NCBI GenBank assembly: GCA_026413225.1 | Contig: CM048554.1 | Coordinates: forward strand, 6,712,001-6,776,000 | Length of the DNA: 64,000 nucleotides | DNA from: Otis tarda | Taxonomy: Eukaryota; Chordata; Aves; Otidiformes; Otididae | Reading direction: 5' to 3' | In this document: piece after piece, positions 25,200-36,569 of the stretch | Numbering within the stretch: the stretch's first letter is position 1 | How the letters are laid out: the number at the start of each line of letters is the position of its first letter | Made by a program: the position numbers and the translations under genes | The notes under the pieces: model-generated | Databases searched by the model: none | What the model saw: the letters and a program-made list of their open reading frames with translations, nothing else | Told to the model about the DNA's origin: nothing

Positions 25200-28100
25200 A
25201 ATACTTGGATCAGCCCACCAGTCTGAGTAGATCTCTGCAGGTCACTGTCCATGAGTCTCGTGCATCCAGTGTTTTGCTAGATAATGGGTTTTGCTGCGAA
25301 GCGCTGCCCATGTCCAGTGTTCCTGCCTCGCACAGAATAGGCAGCCAAGAAGCAGAGCAGGACTCGCATGCCAGGGCTGATTCACCATGGGCTTAATCTC
25401 TTGTAAACAGCTTATGGCAAGTGTAGCACAGTTTGGAAGCGTGTGTGTGTGTCTAACAAGAGCTCACAAATACCACTCATCAACAAGATCTGACCTTGGG
25501 CCTGCACTGATAGGAACATATCTGGAGGCAACAAGAGGCCGTCACATCCCGGTATGTAAACACTGAGGTATCCTTGGCCCTCTTCCCTGTGGTGTTCTGC
25601 AAAAACAAGCAGTGGGTCATTCACTGTAGAGAATGCCTTCAGAGAGAGGAACTGAAAATAAATGGGCTGTTTTAGATGAAGCAACACAGAAAGACATTGT
25701 CTCTGGCAATAAAGACAAGTAGTCACAGGTTACATTATTTTCTTGCATGAAAAGGAATGGCAGAAGAATATCCCAATTTAGTGTGCCAGCCAGGCAACCT
25801 CCTTGTAGCACGTAACAAGTAGCAGGGCCCCATCCCATGCTGACCAATATTCATCTCCTTTTCCCTCTGAGCTGGCCCTCCAGCCTTACTGTTTCTGTGG
25901 TCAAGAAAAAATGAAAATCAGACTGAATTCAAAAGGAAAGGAAGTACCCAGAGGCTACTTGTCCCTTCCCCTCACAGACCCTGTTCCCAAGACTGACAAG
26001 ACCCCCTCATAAGCGCTGGTAACCCTACAAGCTCCTGAAGATCTTTCTGAGTAGCATGGTGTAGTTCCACCACACCACTGCTACGCAAAGCAGTCATGCT
26101 CAAAAAGGGACCTGAACGAGATCCAGCACCTCTGCAAGGGAAAGAGTTGAAGGTGTATATGAGATAAAAGACCTGAGGTGTCAGCCTGCCTTGCAGGAAG
26201 GCTCTCAAATTTTGGCATGTATGCCCACATTAAAGATCATGGCATTCCAGTCTTCCTTGAGGTGTGTTGGTGGTCTCTCTAGGATAGCAATAGTCTGCAT
26301 TTGTCTCCCAGTCCCAGACTCAGGTTTCCAGAGCAAAGCTATAGTATGTCTGGCTCCATAACTTAATTGAATGGTAAGCCCTTTATTTCACTTGGCCAAC
26401 ATCTCCTCTGCTGACCATCATAACAGTGAGATTCCTTAGTTAATGCTATCTCCCTTCCAGTCTCCTAGACCCTCACAGGTTTATTTCTTTAACATTTCTA
26501 GCTGTACGCCTGTTCGCAGTTGTGTCTGCATACAGGAATACAGCTACACACATCAGGTAAAAATGCCACAGTTTAAATATAAATGAATTAAAGGGGGAAA
26601 AGGAGCTGAAATAGCTTATTTTCACTTTATCTGCCACATTGCTTAGCACAGTTTGGGGCGGATATGGCCTCTCATTTCAATTCTAAGCATGCAGAAGAGT
26701 GGCATCTAGCTACTTAGCCTTTAAAATGAAATTTCCCTACTCCCTCCTTGAAAACAATGTGCACACATCACAGATCAGATAAGAGAGAAAAGGGAAATTC
26801 CTCTTTTCATGTGGGGAATTTAGACACCTGAATTCCCATCACATTTGTCTTACGACATTAGGGCTTAGCGTCCATCTGCCTGCATGCATCCTGCAAGACT
26901 CCCAGCTAGCCCTTCTGGCAGGCAGCTTTTCCAGTGGAAAAAAATGGTGAAACTAAGTGCTGCTTTTTCGCGTAATAACCCCATGGTGTGCCAACTCAGG
27001 GACCTGGGAGTCCCGGATCCATGGCTTCCTTGCCTCGGGGGTTCAAACCCACATCTCATACCAGGCTGTGAGCTAGGCTAGGATGGGTGTTATTCCCAGC
27101 TCCATCATGAACTGTGCCATTGTACTGAAAGAGATAAATGGAGCCGAGAGCGGAGAGTAATCATGGGTGATGAGGGATGCTGTCTGGGAAAGGAGGTGCA
27201 GGAGACACCTTGTTTTGGTTTCTTCTCTCAGACTGTTGCCATATTTTGTCTGAAGATGATTATGTTTGAAATTTGTAATCATCTTCTGGAGAAGGGACCT
27301 TTCCTCTCCAGGCAGCTAGAGCCATTCTTGGATTCCCTTCCCTTCTCCGTGAGACCCCATTTCCTTCCTGTACAGCCCAAAAACCTCAGGAAGAAGATCC
27401 AAGGTGCCACCAACACAGAATATCTGTATGCAGCCAACAAAGACCCTCTCAGATGTTTGAATTTTTTCACCCCAACCTCTTTTACTGGGTGTGGGATACT
27501 TGTCTGTCCTCATGATGAACAAAGAATAAGTTACAGTTAATTTAAAAAAATCTCCAAAAGCATGAAAGAGACCATTTCTATGAAAATTTCTGTTTCATCA
27601 GTCATCCCCCCCTTAACTTCCACCACTGTATTCATCTCACAGAAATGAATTACACAGAAAATGCTAAAGGAAACGCATGGCTGCCAAGCCAGTCACTCCA
27701 GGTATTATCTTATTAATCTTAATTGACGTTTCCTTGTTTGTCTCTTTTATTTTTCCTTGCTGCAGCTTTGCAAAGCCCTTTTTCTAAATTCCAAGTGATA
27801 AGTCCAGAGAAAGGCACTGTTTGTTACCTAATGAACTACTTCTTAGTGGAAGATTTCTCTGAGGGTGTTTGATACTCTAATATAAAGAGAAAGTTTCCAA
27901 AGGAAATAATAAGTAATAAACAGTAGCTTTAAAGTAATGAAAACTTGAATTTCTTTTTACCTTTGTTTCTAGCAACTCAGCTTCAAGAATGTGTTGTCTT
28001 TATTAGATGTTAGTTCTTTAAGACCAATTGCTTTTTTTTTTCATCAATGTTCGGTAGCTGATGCTTTGCAGAAAAGTATATCCCTGCCTTATTGGCTGTA

Positions 28101-29230
28101 TGTATCTAGGTGATATTGCAAATCTCAGCAGTGGTTTGCAACAGAAAACTGATTCTTTTTCTCTTTTTGCCTAGCCTTAGAGTTAGATGATACTTTGAGA
28201 GAAGAATTTCTACATGAATAATTGCTTATCAAAACTGATTTTGACATATTTTCTATTTTTTAATTAAAAGTAGAAATAGAATCTTAAATTTGAATTCATT
28301 TATTTAGAAATTGTATCTTGGTGCCTGAACTGTAACACTATCAAATGGACCAAACCTCTAGCCCAATTTTCACAAGAAATACAAATGTTCAGTTTAAATA
28401 AGGTACATATTTCAGTTTTTCTTGTTGGTTCAAATTCTTTAGAAATCAAAAAAAAAAAAACAACCCAATTTTTCAGCCAGTTTATTTAGCCCCCAAAATA
28501 TTGCCACAATGATGTAGAAAATACACAATTACATTCCCAGCCCTCAAAGCTTACTCACTGTGAGATACATACACTTTAGCTCCAGAAACTAAAATTGCTC
28601 AAAAGCCTGGAGACATTTGGAAGAGGGAGTTCACCTATGCTGAACAAATCCTTTATGTTACCACACCGGTGGTGATGAAAGCACGTAGGCAAAGCTGTCC
28701 TGAGCAAATTACTATTTCATACAGCTTACCTTTTTTTGTTCCACCATGTTTAAGCAGGCATTACATTCTTCTTGTCTTTGGAAGATCCAAAAAGAAAGGC
28801 TCTTTATTCCACTGTTTACACTTTCTTTGAGCTCAGTGAAAATTTTTGGAAGATGAAGGATCTTCTCCTGTGTAGTTATTTAACATTGTTCCAAACAGCT
28901 GCACCTGAATACCGTCGGTGAAAATAATTTTCACACTTCTACTGGAAACAGGGATAAGGAAATGCCATTTGCACTGGTAGAAGAATTTATGCATCTTCAA
29001 AGCTTGCAAAAATACCTGCTTGTTTTTATACATTTACTATTCTTAGAAACAGGTGTGTCGAAGCTGAAAAAGCTACCTCTGGGAAACAAACCACAAGATT
29101 TACTTGCTAAGAGTTTACCTAGATGGTTAACCTTTGTGATCTCTGTTCAAGACTTGCCTTTATGGTTGGCTTTCTCTTTCACACATATTTCTTCTACCAC
29201 ACAGGTACCTGCGTGAGCTTTATCTCTGTG
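25200..29230. other. Non-coding stretch, no gene seen
   Basis: Contains a short GT repeat (about 25440-25453) and otherwise unique-looking sequence. An open frame of 125 codons at 27163-27540 (+) overlaps open frames on the minus strand and shows no domain, signal peptide or splice support, so it is read as chance. T-rich and A-rich runs lie near 28030 and 28449. Confidence 0.5.
28918..28934. repeat. 8-bp AT-rich palindrome with 1-nt centre
   Basis: GTGAAAAT-A-ATTTTCAC is an exact mirror on the two strands. It is small, and chance is plausible. Confidence 0.5.
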
Positions 29231-29254
29231 GTATCTGAATGCTTAACTTTATTT

Positions 29255-29360
29255 TTAGGAAGTGAGGAATCAGACCACAGTAGTCTAGATACCTTGCCCA
29301 TGGTTGGTCAGGAGATGTGTAGTGCAAACAAGAACAGAGGTCTTAATTTCTGTAATGCCA
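29255..29360 (-). repeat. Probable MIR-like SINE relic
   Basis: On the + strand ACCTTGCCCATGGTTGGTCAGG is followed by a segment with TGTAGTGCAAACAAGAACAG and AGGTCTT. The order matches the reverse complement of MIR ('acttgcccaaggtcac', then 'agtggcagagc', then 'aacccaggtct') as remembered. It is strongly diverged. Confidence 0.4.
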
Positions 29361-29364
29361 AGGT

Positions 29365-30680
29365 AATAGCAGAGAGAAATCTCTGCCACCGCATTATTAA
29401 GAGATCTTGGGAAATTATGGGAAAACAGTAAGTATGCATGTAGAAGCCTTTATTTTCCGTGCTCAGATCCATCAAGACTGCAGACACACAAAATGCCTAT
29501 ATCTACATGACTCCTTTGGAATAATGGTTATTTCATAGGCATAACTATTTATCTTCCCACAGTCCTAATGTCAGTAAAGTAGTTCAAGATCCTCAGATAC
29601 AAATTATTTTTGGTCAAGGTATAATGAATAAGCTTGTCTAGTACAAAGGATGTTAGGTTTCATTAAACTAACTGGACAAACTGGTCTATCATCATCAATA
29701 TACAAAATAGCGGCACATTCCAATTTGTTTCCAAAGCTACATTTTGTTTTTCCATCTTGTATTTCTCTGGAAAAACAAATGAATGCAGTGTAATAATTCC
29801 CAAGCCAACGCCTTCCTGGTGGCATCTTCTCTAAAGAACCACTAAATCTACTTGGCCCTCTTGTTGATGCTTCAGCTTGATGAGACAGAACCCTGGACCT
29901 AGTCATACTTGACACTGGGCCCTCCACCTCAATAAGAAAAGAAACTTTCTTCCCCAGCAAACTTTATAACTGAACCCAAGAAAGCTAAGCGGTGTCTTTC
30001 ATGTGAAGGTAAAGATCCCTTTAACAGGGTTTATTAGGGCCATGCCAGTTACTCAAGAGAAAGCAAATCACATCTCTCTCCAGAGGACCACAGGGAGGTT
30101 TCCTGGTGGTAGATGTGCTCTGACATTGCTTACCAGCAAGAAAAAATGTGACCAGTTCTGGCAAAGGACTGCTCTAGAGTGCTTATTTTTGAGGAACGTT
30201 AAAGAGCAAGTAGAGAACTTGTGCTCTATCAGCAGGAAACGACATTTCTTCACAATCAGAGGGTAGAAACTAGTTCCATTATATTCTCTTCTCCTGTTTT
30301 GAGCAGAGGTTTGACAAAGGAGTGAATTTGCCCCAGAGCAGTTAAAACAAAACCAAAAACCCAAGAGGTCTACTCTGCAGGCATTTTCCTGGCATTCTTT
30401 GACATGCAGATGACTGATAATATCACCATAACAGCTGTTATCTCAAATGTCTGCCTTCAGGCAAATTAAAAGTAGAGAACAGCCAAAATACTTGAAGAGA
30501 TGAATATAGAAGGCCTTTGCCAGTCATTTACTGGCCCTGGATTGCCTGCTGTCGGAGGCAAAATGAAGCATGTTTGCTTTATAAGAAAATTACAGGGCTG
30601 TCATCCTTGCAGCTTGCATACGTAGAGCGATGAAGAGCAACACCATTGCCAGGACTGAAGGCAAGAGGGTGGTTGTTTTA
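29365..30680. other. Non-coding stretch, no gene seen
   Basis: Open frames overlap on both strands (29604-29960 minus, 30003-30266 plus, 30068-30364 minus) without splice or codon support. Nothing else was recognised. Confidence 0.5.
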
Positions 30681-30689
30681 ACCAGAGCC

Positions 30690-30960
30690 TGAAACATATT
30701 TTCTCAGGGATGTGCTTGAGCCTTGGTGCCAGGGAAAAACAGGACCAGGGCTGCCGGCAGACGGGGGCTGAACGGGGACCTGAGGGGGACCCCCATGCAA
30801 GCAGAACAAGAGCACAGCTGTTGCAGACACGGCAAGTGGATAAAGGGGGTCCACCCAGGCGGTCCAGCCAGGAGATGGGGCTGGGGACAAATACAGATCT
30901 AGATTTAGGCAGGCTCCACACATCACTTCCAGACTCTTGGACACTCTTGCTCCTTTGATG
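30690..30960 (-). mobile_element. GC-rich block, possibly LINE-derived
   Basis: An abrupt GC-rich stretch with CpGs (GCCGGCAGACGGGGG, GAACGGGGACC) in AT-rich surroundings. Overlapping frames on the minus strand (138 and 133 codons) stay open, which is the composition effect expected of GC-rich DNA. The wording resembles the 5' region of avian CR1-type LINEs as I recall it, in reverse orientation, but I cannot name the family with confidence. The alternative is a unique regulatory GC patch. Confidence 0.3.
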
Positions 30961-31382
30961 CACAAGTTCCCAAATGGGAGATGCTGCTTGTACAGGTTCA
31001 TCCCAACCAGCTCCCACAGTGGCATGCTGGTTTTGTAGTGGGAGCCGTGTAGCTGGGTGGTGTACCCTACAGGTGCCAAAATATGCCTCAGCCTCAGGTG
31101 CAGGACTAAGTTAATACACGTGTGCAGTTCACATTGGAGGGCAGGCAGAGAAACTTGGGTCTACACTGATCTCTGCTCGTAGGGGATGATAATTTTTTCT
31201 GATGATCTGGGGGAAAAGTGATTTATCTGACAGGGAACAACAAGCTTCTGAGGTGATGTATCAGCTTATGGAGATGGGTTTTGGACTCCAATTAGGTAAC
31301 ATAAAGCCTGCAGCTCTTTGCTGCAGGTCCTTGAAATGTCCAGTCTGTGCAATTTGTAAAAGATCGTTCAAAGAAAGTTTTC

Positions 31383-31424
31383 TGGACCAGACTGAAGTCT
31401 GGTCTCATGAGAGTGCTCATGAGA
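31383..31424. repeat. Clustered short inverted and direct repeats
   Basis: GACCAGACT-GA-AGTCTGGTC is a 9-bp inverted repeat with a 2-nt centre. It is followed at once by the palindrome TCTCATGAGA, and CTCATGAGA is then repeated after GTG. Such packing of small repeats suggests local copying during replication. Confidence 0.6.
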
Positions 31425-31449
31425 ATTATCAAAGAGGGAATTAAAATGT

Positions 31450-32250
31450 GACTAGTGACAACTGAGATATTACAGATGAGGTGAGAGATTAAGGGCTATT
31501 GCTTTCAGTGTCCTAACAATGGGTTGACCTCCATGAGAGAAAATCAACAGGTTTATAGGACGTCCCAATTCTGGACCATACCATATCTTAGTAAAACTCT
31601 GCCTTTGTAAAAAATAACTCCCTACTGGATTGTTTTCCATTTAAATTGTGTCCACATGTAACAAGCCTGGCTTTTGCATACTTCTGACAACTATGGCAGT
31701 AGAGTTACCACAGAAATCTGCAGTATTTTAATAGGAAAGGGGTACTACTAACCATAAAACTCATATTGAAAATCCATCTGTCTTTTGATTTGAATGCAGT
31801 AGGCTAAGGCAGGCCAAGAATCCACATAGGCCTGAAGAAGAGAAGTACCAGGGGAAGGGGAAGAGAAGGTCATCTTGGCTTTGTTGGAGAGGGAAAATGA
31901 AAGCTTTACAGGTGTTCAGGGAATAGAAGCTTCACCATTTCACTGATGTCAGATAACTGTCTGTAACTGCAATGTTTACTTTAATATTCAAACCTTTTGC
32001 ATTAGAGAGTGCTAAACGTGGGATAAAAGATGTCCAGGAAAGGCTATGAATTGTCAAGATTTAAGATTAAATTCAAGAAGCAGCAGTATAGATAAAACAG
32101 TGGAGAGGAAGTTAGCAAATGCTGTTTCAGCTCCTGCTTCTGCCCATGGTTTTGAAAATGTCACTTTTCTTTTTTATATAGATGTTTCCCAAGCCTTTAG
32201 CATCTGTTTTGCATTTGTGGCAGATCTTCCCACTAAGGGTGCATCTCCAT
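31450..32250. other. Non-coding stretch, no gene seen
   Basis: Mixed sequence with one short open frame (32046-32252, +) without supporting signals. Confidence 0.5.
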
Positions 32251-32254
32251 GAGC

Positions 32255-32420
32255 GTTTTCATAGGCTCACAGAATGAGTTAGTTCAGATCAGGAGCCCAC
32301 TTTGGAAGTGAACCTCCCATCACCCCTGCTGTCAGTGCCTGGGTTCACAGGCAGAGCAGGGCAGAGCCTTATCCCACCACCCCAGGCATGGGGCACCTCC
32401 GTGGGGACAGGGACAGGCCA
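32255..32420 (-). mobile_element. CR1-type LINE 3' fragment (diverged)
   Basis: The + strand begins CATAGGCTCACAGAATGAG, close to the reverse complement of the avian CR1 3' end ('catagaatcacagaatggt', derived from its short terminal repeat). The body later contains CAGGCATGGGGCACCTCCG, resembling the CR1 phrase 'gggatggggcatccaca', and CAAGGCAGTGCTGGAGAAG. The element lies on the minus strand, is truncated at its 5' end as most CR1 copies are, and is heavily diverged. It supports a sauropsid origin for the window. Confidence 0.5.
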
Positions 32421-32429
32421 AGGCAGTGC

Positions 32430-35100
32430 TGGAGAAGTTGAGTAAATGCCCACAGAAAGTTGATTGTAGCCTGGTGACATGTCGCACTTTTAAATGTCTT
32501 TTGCATCACTGAAGCCTTTTCCAAGAAGCAAAAGGGACCCATGTGGTTTGAAACGGCAGCTGAAGGACCTTCCCTGGGAGCCACCTGCTGAGCATCACCT
32601 CATCTCAGTCCTCCTGTGACTGGTCCATCAGGACTCATCAGGAAAGAGCACGCTGGTGAAAGGCACTTCAAGGAATTACATTTTCCAAAGAAAAAGCCCT
32701 TTCTCCGCTTCAAGAGTTAATATTCTTCATTGTAATTCCTGAAAAGTGATTCAGTCTAAAAAATCCTGGCGGTGCTTACGGGGGTAGAGAAAACAATCAT
32801 GGTGGAGGTTGTGTAAAACAAACAAAAAACTTGAAAAAACTTTAAATTCGGGAGTATGAAATTCTGGACATTACCAGCATTTTGTATAAATGCCCTGACA
32901 TGATTTCTTGCAAAAATGTTTGTGAAACCTTGGGTAAACTTAGGCCATTTGGCTCTTTTGGTTGGAAATAATGCAAAACTCTGTGGTTCTTACTTTTCAT
33001 CTGCCAAAATTAAGAAAACAATTGCACTGCATTCCTTGCAAGTGTTAGGAATTGCACTGTACTAAGTAAGGCTCAAGTAAGATTTAAGTAGAACTAGAAG
33101 AAATTCTACTCATTGTTTTTTTATGACTTTTGAGATGTATCTAGCTTTAGTATGCCTGTCTCTGCTGTATTCTTATGGTGACTTCTGGTAAATATCAAAA
33201 CTGTTGGGTCTGCAACCTGAACAAGTAGAGAATTTTAAAACATATATTGCTGAATATTATGGGAAGTACATACCATAGTTTTGCTCAAACTCTAGCCTTC
33301 CTACTATTTTCACTGGGAGCTTTGCATAATATTGGAAGTGCTAACTAATTGCATCTCTCGAAATTACAAGCCAGATGCTGTTCCAGGTTAAGGTAATTTG
33401 GGAGCAAAGCCATTGGCATAATTCATTGTGGTATATATAAAACTGTAACGAGGAGAGTAAAAAAAAAAGCTTTCTTCTCATCATCTTTGGTATTTTTTTA
33501 GTACATAGCAGCTATACAGAGCTGTGAGGGCTTGCACAACTTGTAATGTATTGATCAAAAATCTCTGCTGGCCCAAGGGAACATGGATCTACTGCAGTCC
33601 ATAGATCTGTGCCATTTCACACTATATTTTTTCTGAAATAAAGCAAGCAATGCAAGAAAGTAGAAGTTGCTCTGAAAAGATTCTTCATTTCAGAAATAAC
33701 AATATTCACTAATCAACAACAGCCAATTCCCTTTTTGTCTACCCCCAAACTCTTTTCCTTACTGTCTCTGTGAGACTGTAAATTGATCTTTGTAACATGT
33801 CCAGAAGATTAAAAATAATCCAGGCTCTCACAGAACGCAGAAACACGTCGCTCGTTCCAGAATTGAGAGGTCCTCAGGGAAGTGCTGCTTTAAAGTTAAA
33901 CCAAGATAGCTTTAGCATGAATGTCCCACCAATCTTAGCCCTGCTGTGTCCAGGAGGGGTGATTCCTTGGGAATTTGTTTCCTAAAGTTTCATAAATATT
34001 GCCAAAGAAAGTTTTTTTTTAAAAAAAGAACAGAAGTAGACAGCTCTGTCACAGCAGCTTTTGGGGTCCGAATAGCTCGTTGCTCTCTTTGAACCCAGTT
34101 TCTGTCCATACCTAAGAGCAGGAGATACTGTTCACCAATCTTTTATTAAAATAAGCAAGAAATTGAAGCACTGCTTCTGGGTTAAAGAAAAAGATCTGAT
34201 TTTATTAGGAAGGTATACTCTGCCTCTCCTCTGAAAACTGTTTCCAAAAACATACACTAATCCAGCCAGCACAATCATCCATTTGCACAGCAAGCCCTTA
34301 GACACTGTTTTCCTTCTTCCAGATAACTTTCGTAGCCCACTTGGGAAATAAATTACTGGGCAGTGCTAGAGTTAGTAAACCTACGTACAGTCATAAAAGT
34401 TCAAACCAAAATGTGATCATCAAGTACTTGCAGGTCAGTAATCACACCCTTAATTTTCAGAAATAAATCAGAGGAGATGGTATTATCTGGAGAAAAAGGT
34501 CCTTCCTTTTCCTTTCCAAATATCCCGCTATAAGGTAGTAATAAGTATAAAAATTAGGACCTGGCTGAATATTTTCCGAAGCCAATGGAAAGTCTTTGCT
34601 TAATCCCAGGACACGTTGGTGAGAGCCCTTCAAACCTTTCAATTCAGAAAAGCACCTATGTCATAAGCACTTTATAAGGTTCCAGTTATATTGCCCTGTT
34701 TTGTGGGACATAGCTACAGCCTTGAAGTTAATAATATGTTTAAATACTTTGCCGAACAAGGATGCACTGAGAGCCAAGTCCAGGTATAAGATCTGTGTCA
34801 AACAGGGCCTTAATATTTAGCAGACCATGCTGTTTGCCGCGCACAGATCTTTTGCCATTTAAGCTATGGGTATTGGTTTGGTTTTTGGAAAAAGAGTCTT
34901 TCAGCACGTTCTTCAAAAAATTGTGTCTGAGAACACTAGCTGTTGTCAAAAGTTATATAGTTAGGTACTTCTCCCAGTTTACTCTCAGGTCATGCTGCTG
35001 CTGTACATCTGAGTCCCAATCTTACAAATGAAATGCTTGCACTGGCTCCAAGAGTTGTAACAACAAAGGAATGTATAAAGCTGCAGTCTGCTCCTGACAG
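32430..35100. other. Non-coding stretch, no gene seen
   Basis: AT-rich with few open frames. Facing T8/A7 runs lie at about 34010-34027. Nothing else was recognised. Confidence 0.55.
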
Positions 35101-35133
35101 CTTTTCCTTACAACATTTTTTTTTTCTTTGCAG

Positions 35134-35306
35134 TTGAAGAGTCTAAGCATGTTTCAGTGGCTCTGCGCTCCCAGTGCACATCATCTGCAGCAGCCAGTCA
35201 GCCCAAACAGCCTCTCACAGGTTGGCTTTCCAACGGGGAGTTTCTCACAGCACAATCAACTGCCTTTCCCAGCAAATCACAGGTGTTCTCCACATGGCGT
35301 GAGCAG
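35134..35306 (+). CDS. Candidate internal exon (weak to moderate)
   Basis: A classic acceptor (T-rich tract ending TTTGCAG at 35133) precedes the segment, and a consensus donor CAG/GTGAGA follows at 35307. After two bases it is open for 57 codons. The frame begins EESKHVSVALRSQCTSS and ends near QVFSTWREQ, in phase 0. A second donor (GTGAGC at 35299) would shorten it by 8 bases and end it in phase 1, the phase needed by the candidate at 47231. The segment is locally GC-richer than its surroundings. A second frame is also open, so the reading frame is uncertain. No domain or family is recognised, and a non-coding exon is possible. Confidence 0.3.
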
Positions 35307-35309
35307 GTG

Positions 35310-36400
35310 AGAGCACAACCTTGCCAAACCATGATGAAGTTTGGTAGCTGAAATGCAAAATCCAAGTTTGGCCCGAGATCTGAATCTGGCACTTGGCTTT
35401 ATCCTCTGCTCCGAGCCAAATCAAACTGCAGCACGTCATGAAAACCAAACACCGCTGTGCTCTGGATCGCTTAAGATCTGGATCCAGCTATAAACTCTGA
35501 TGAGGAAGCTCCTCTCTATGCATGTTACAGTGGTGCCGATGCACAACGTATTCCCTCATTAGCTAGGGGTGGTAGCACTCTGAGAGAAATTAAAGTATCT
35601 GAAAGTCTATAGTGAAGAAGCTAAAATATTGAGAAGGTATTGAGGGTGCAATGAAATTGCTGCTCCACGTAGCTTAAAAAAAAAAAAACCAAACCCCCAG
35701 AAAAACCCAAAAGAAACACACAAGCAAGATTTATGGATGGTTCAAGTTCTGAGGCAAAGCACCCTCTCTGTCTTTTTGGCTCCAAAAGTCTCTTATTATT
35801 AGTTTAAGAGCTGCCAGGCAGACAGAGTAATTCATTCAGCCCACCTGCGTTTTTTTTTGAGGGGGAAAAAAAATGCAAAGGATGTGTTCCATATTCTTCA
35901 GGAAGTGCTCCTCACCGTGGAGCCAGCTCTGCTGCAGCCTCACGAGCACTCGGGGGACCTCTGTAGCGTGCCAGCCCGCCCAGGAGATCCTGCTGCCCAG
36001 GCAATCCTGCTCTCGTGTCCTCTCTTATGCTCTTTTTTTGGTTGCTTTAACAGGGAAGGATTTGAATTTTTCTTCTAGTGTGTTTGGCACTTCTGGTAGA
36101 GCCTTTGACATGGAAAAAGGCTCGTCTTTCAAATGCCTGTGGCACTCCCTGTGAAAGGTGATTTTTAAAAAGCCATTTTATTTTGCTTCCTGGCAGTGAT
36201 ATCAAAGGAACAATCAGTGCCTGACTTAGAGCCAACAATTTATTTCCATTATAATAAACAGAAAACAATGGCATGCTGCCTTATTAGTTATTCACTTTCC
36301 AAGTCAACAAACTCGGAGGGTTGGGTTGAGATCTAACCAGAGATATGCTTTGATGTTTTCAGTTTGGAGAATTGGTCTCCTAGCCAAAATCCTGAGCAAT
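35310..36400. other. Non-coding stretch, no gene seen
   Basis: An A12 tract lies near 35678. A GC-richer patch (35900-36040) keeps two + frames open (35857-36078, 35873-36154) but has no paired splice sites. Confidence 0.45.
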
Positions 36401-36409
36401 GGCAGTTCT

Positions 36410-36453
36410 GGGGGAAGAAGGGAGGGAAGGAAGGGCAGAGGGAAGGGAGAGAA
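36410..36453 (+). other. Polypurine tract, potential G-quadruplex
   Basis: Nearly pure purine on the + strand (one C at 36436), with six G-runs of three or more separated by loops of 1-6 bases. It satisfies the standard G-quadruplex pattern and could also form a triplex. Confidence 0.6.
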
Positions 36454-36544
36454 TCACTGAAAGTGCAGGGCAGGGGGCAGCTACTGGAAGAGCTGGGTAT
36501 ATTGTGGCATGATAGTGGCTGGTTATAAGAAGACATTGGAGCAG

Positions 36545-36562
36545 TACTTGTGGTACTTGTGG
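36545..36562. repeat. 9-bp tandem duplication
   Basis: TACTTGTGG occurs twice in direct succession. It is a small replication-slippage product. Confidence 0.8.
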
Positions 36563-36569
36563 TGATTTG

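Noticed and set aside
27163-27540. Open frame of 125 codons on the + strand
   Set aside because: No domain, no splice or promoter context, and open frames on the opposite strand overlap it. The length is within chance for 64 kb.
30601-31079. Minus-strand open frames of 138 and 133 codons
   Set aside because: Two overlapping frames are open because the block is GC-rich and stop-poor. It looks transposon-derived, not genic.
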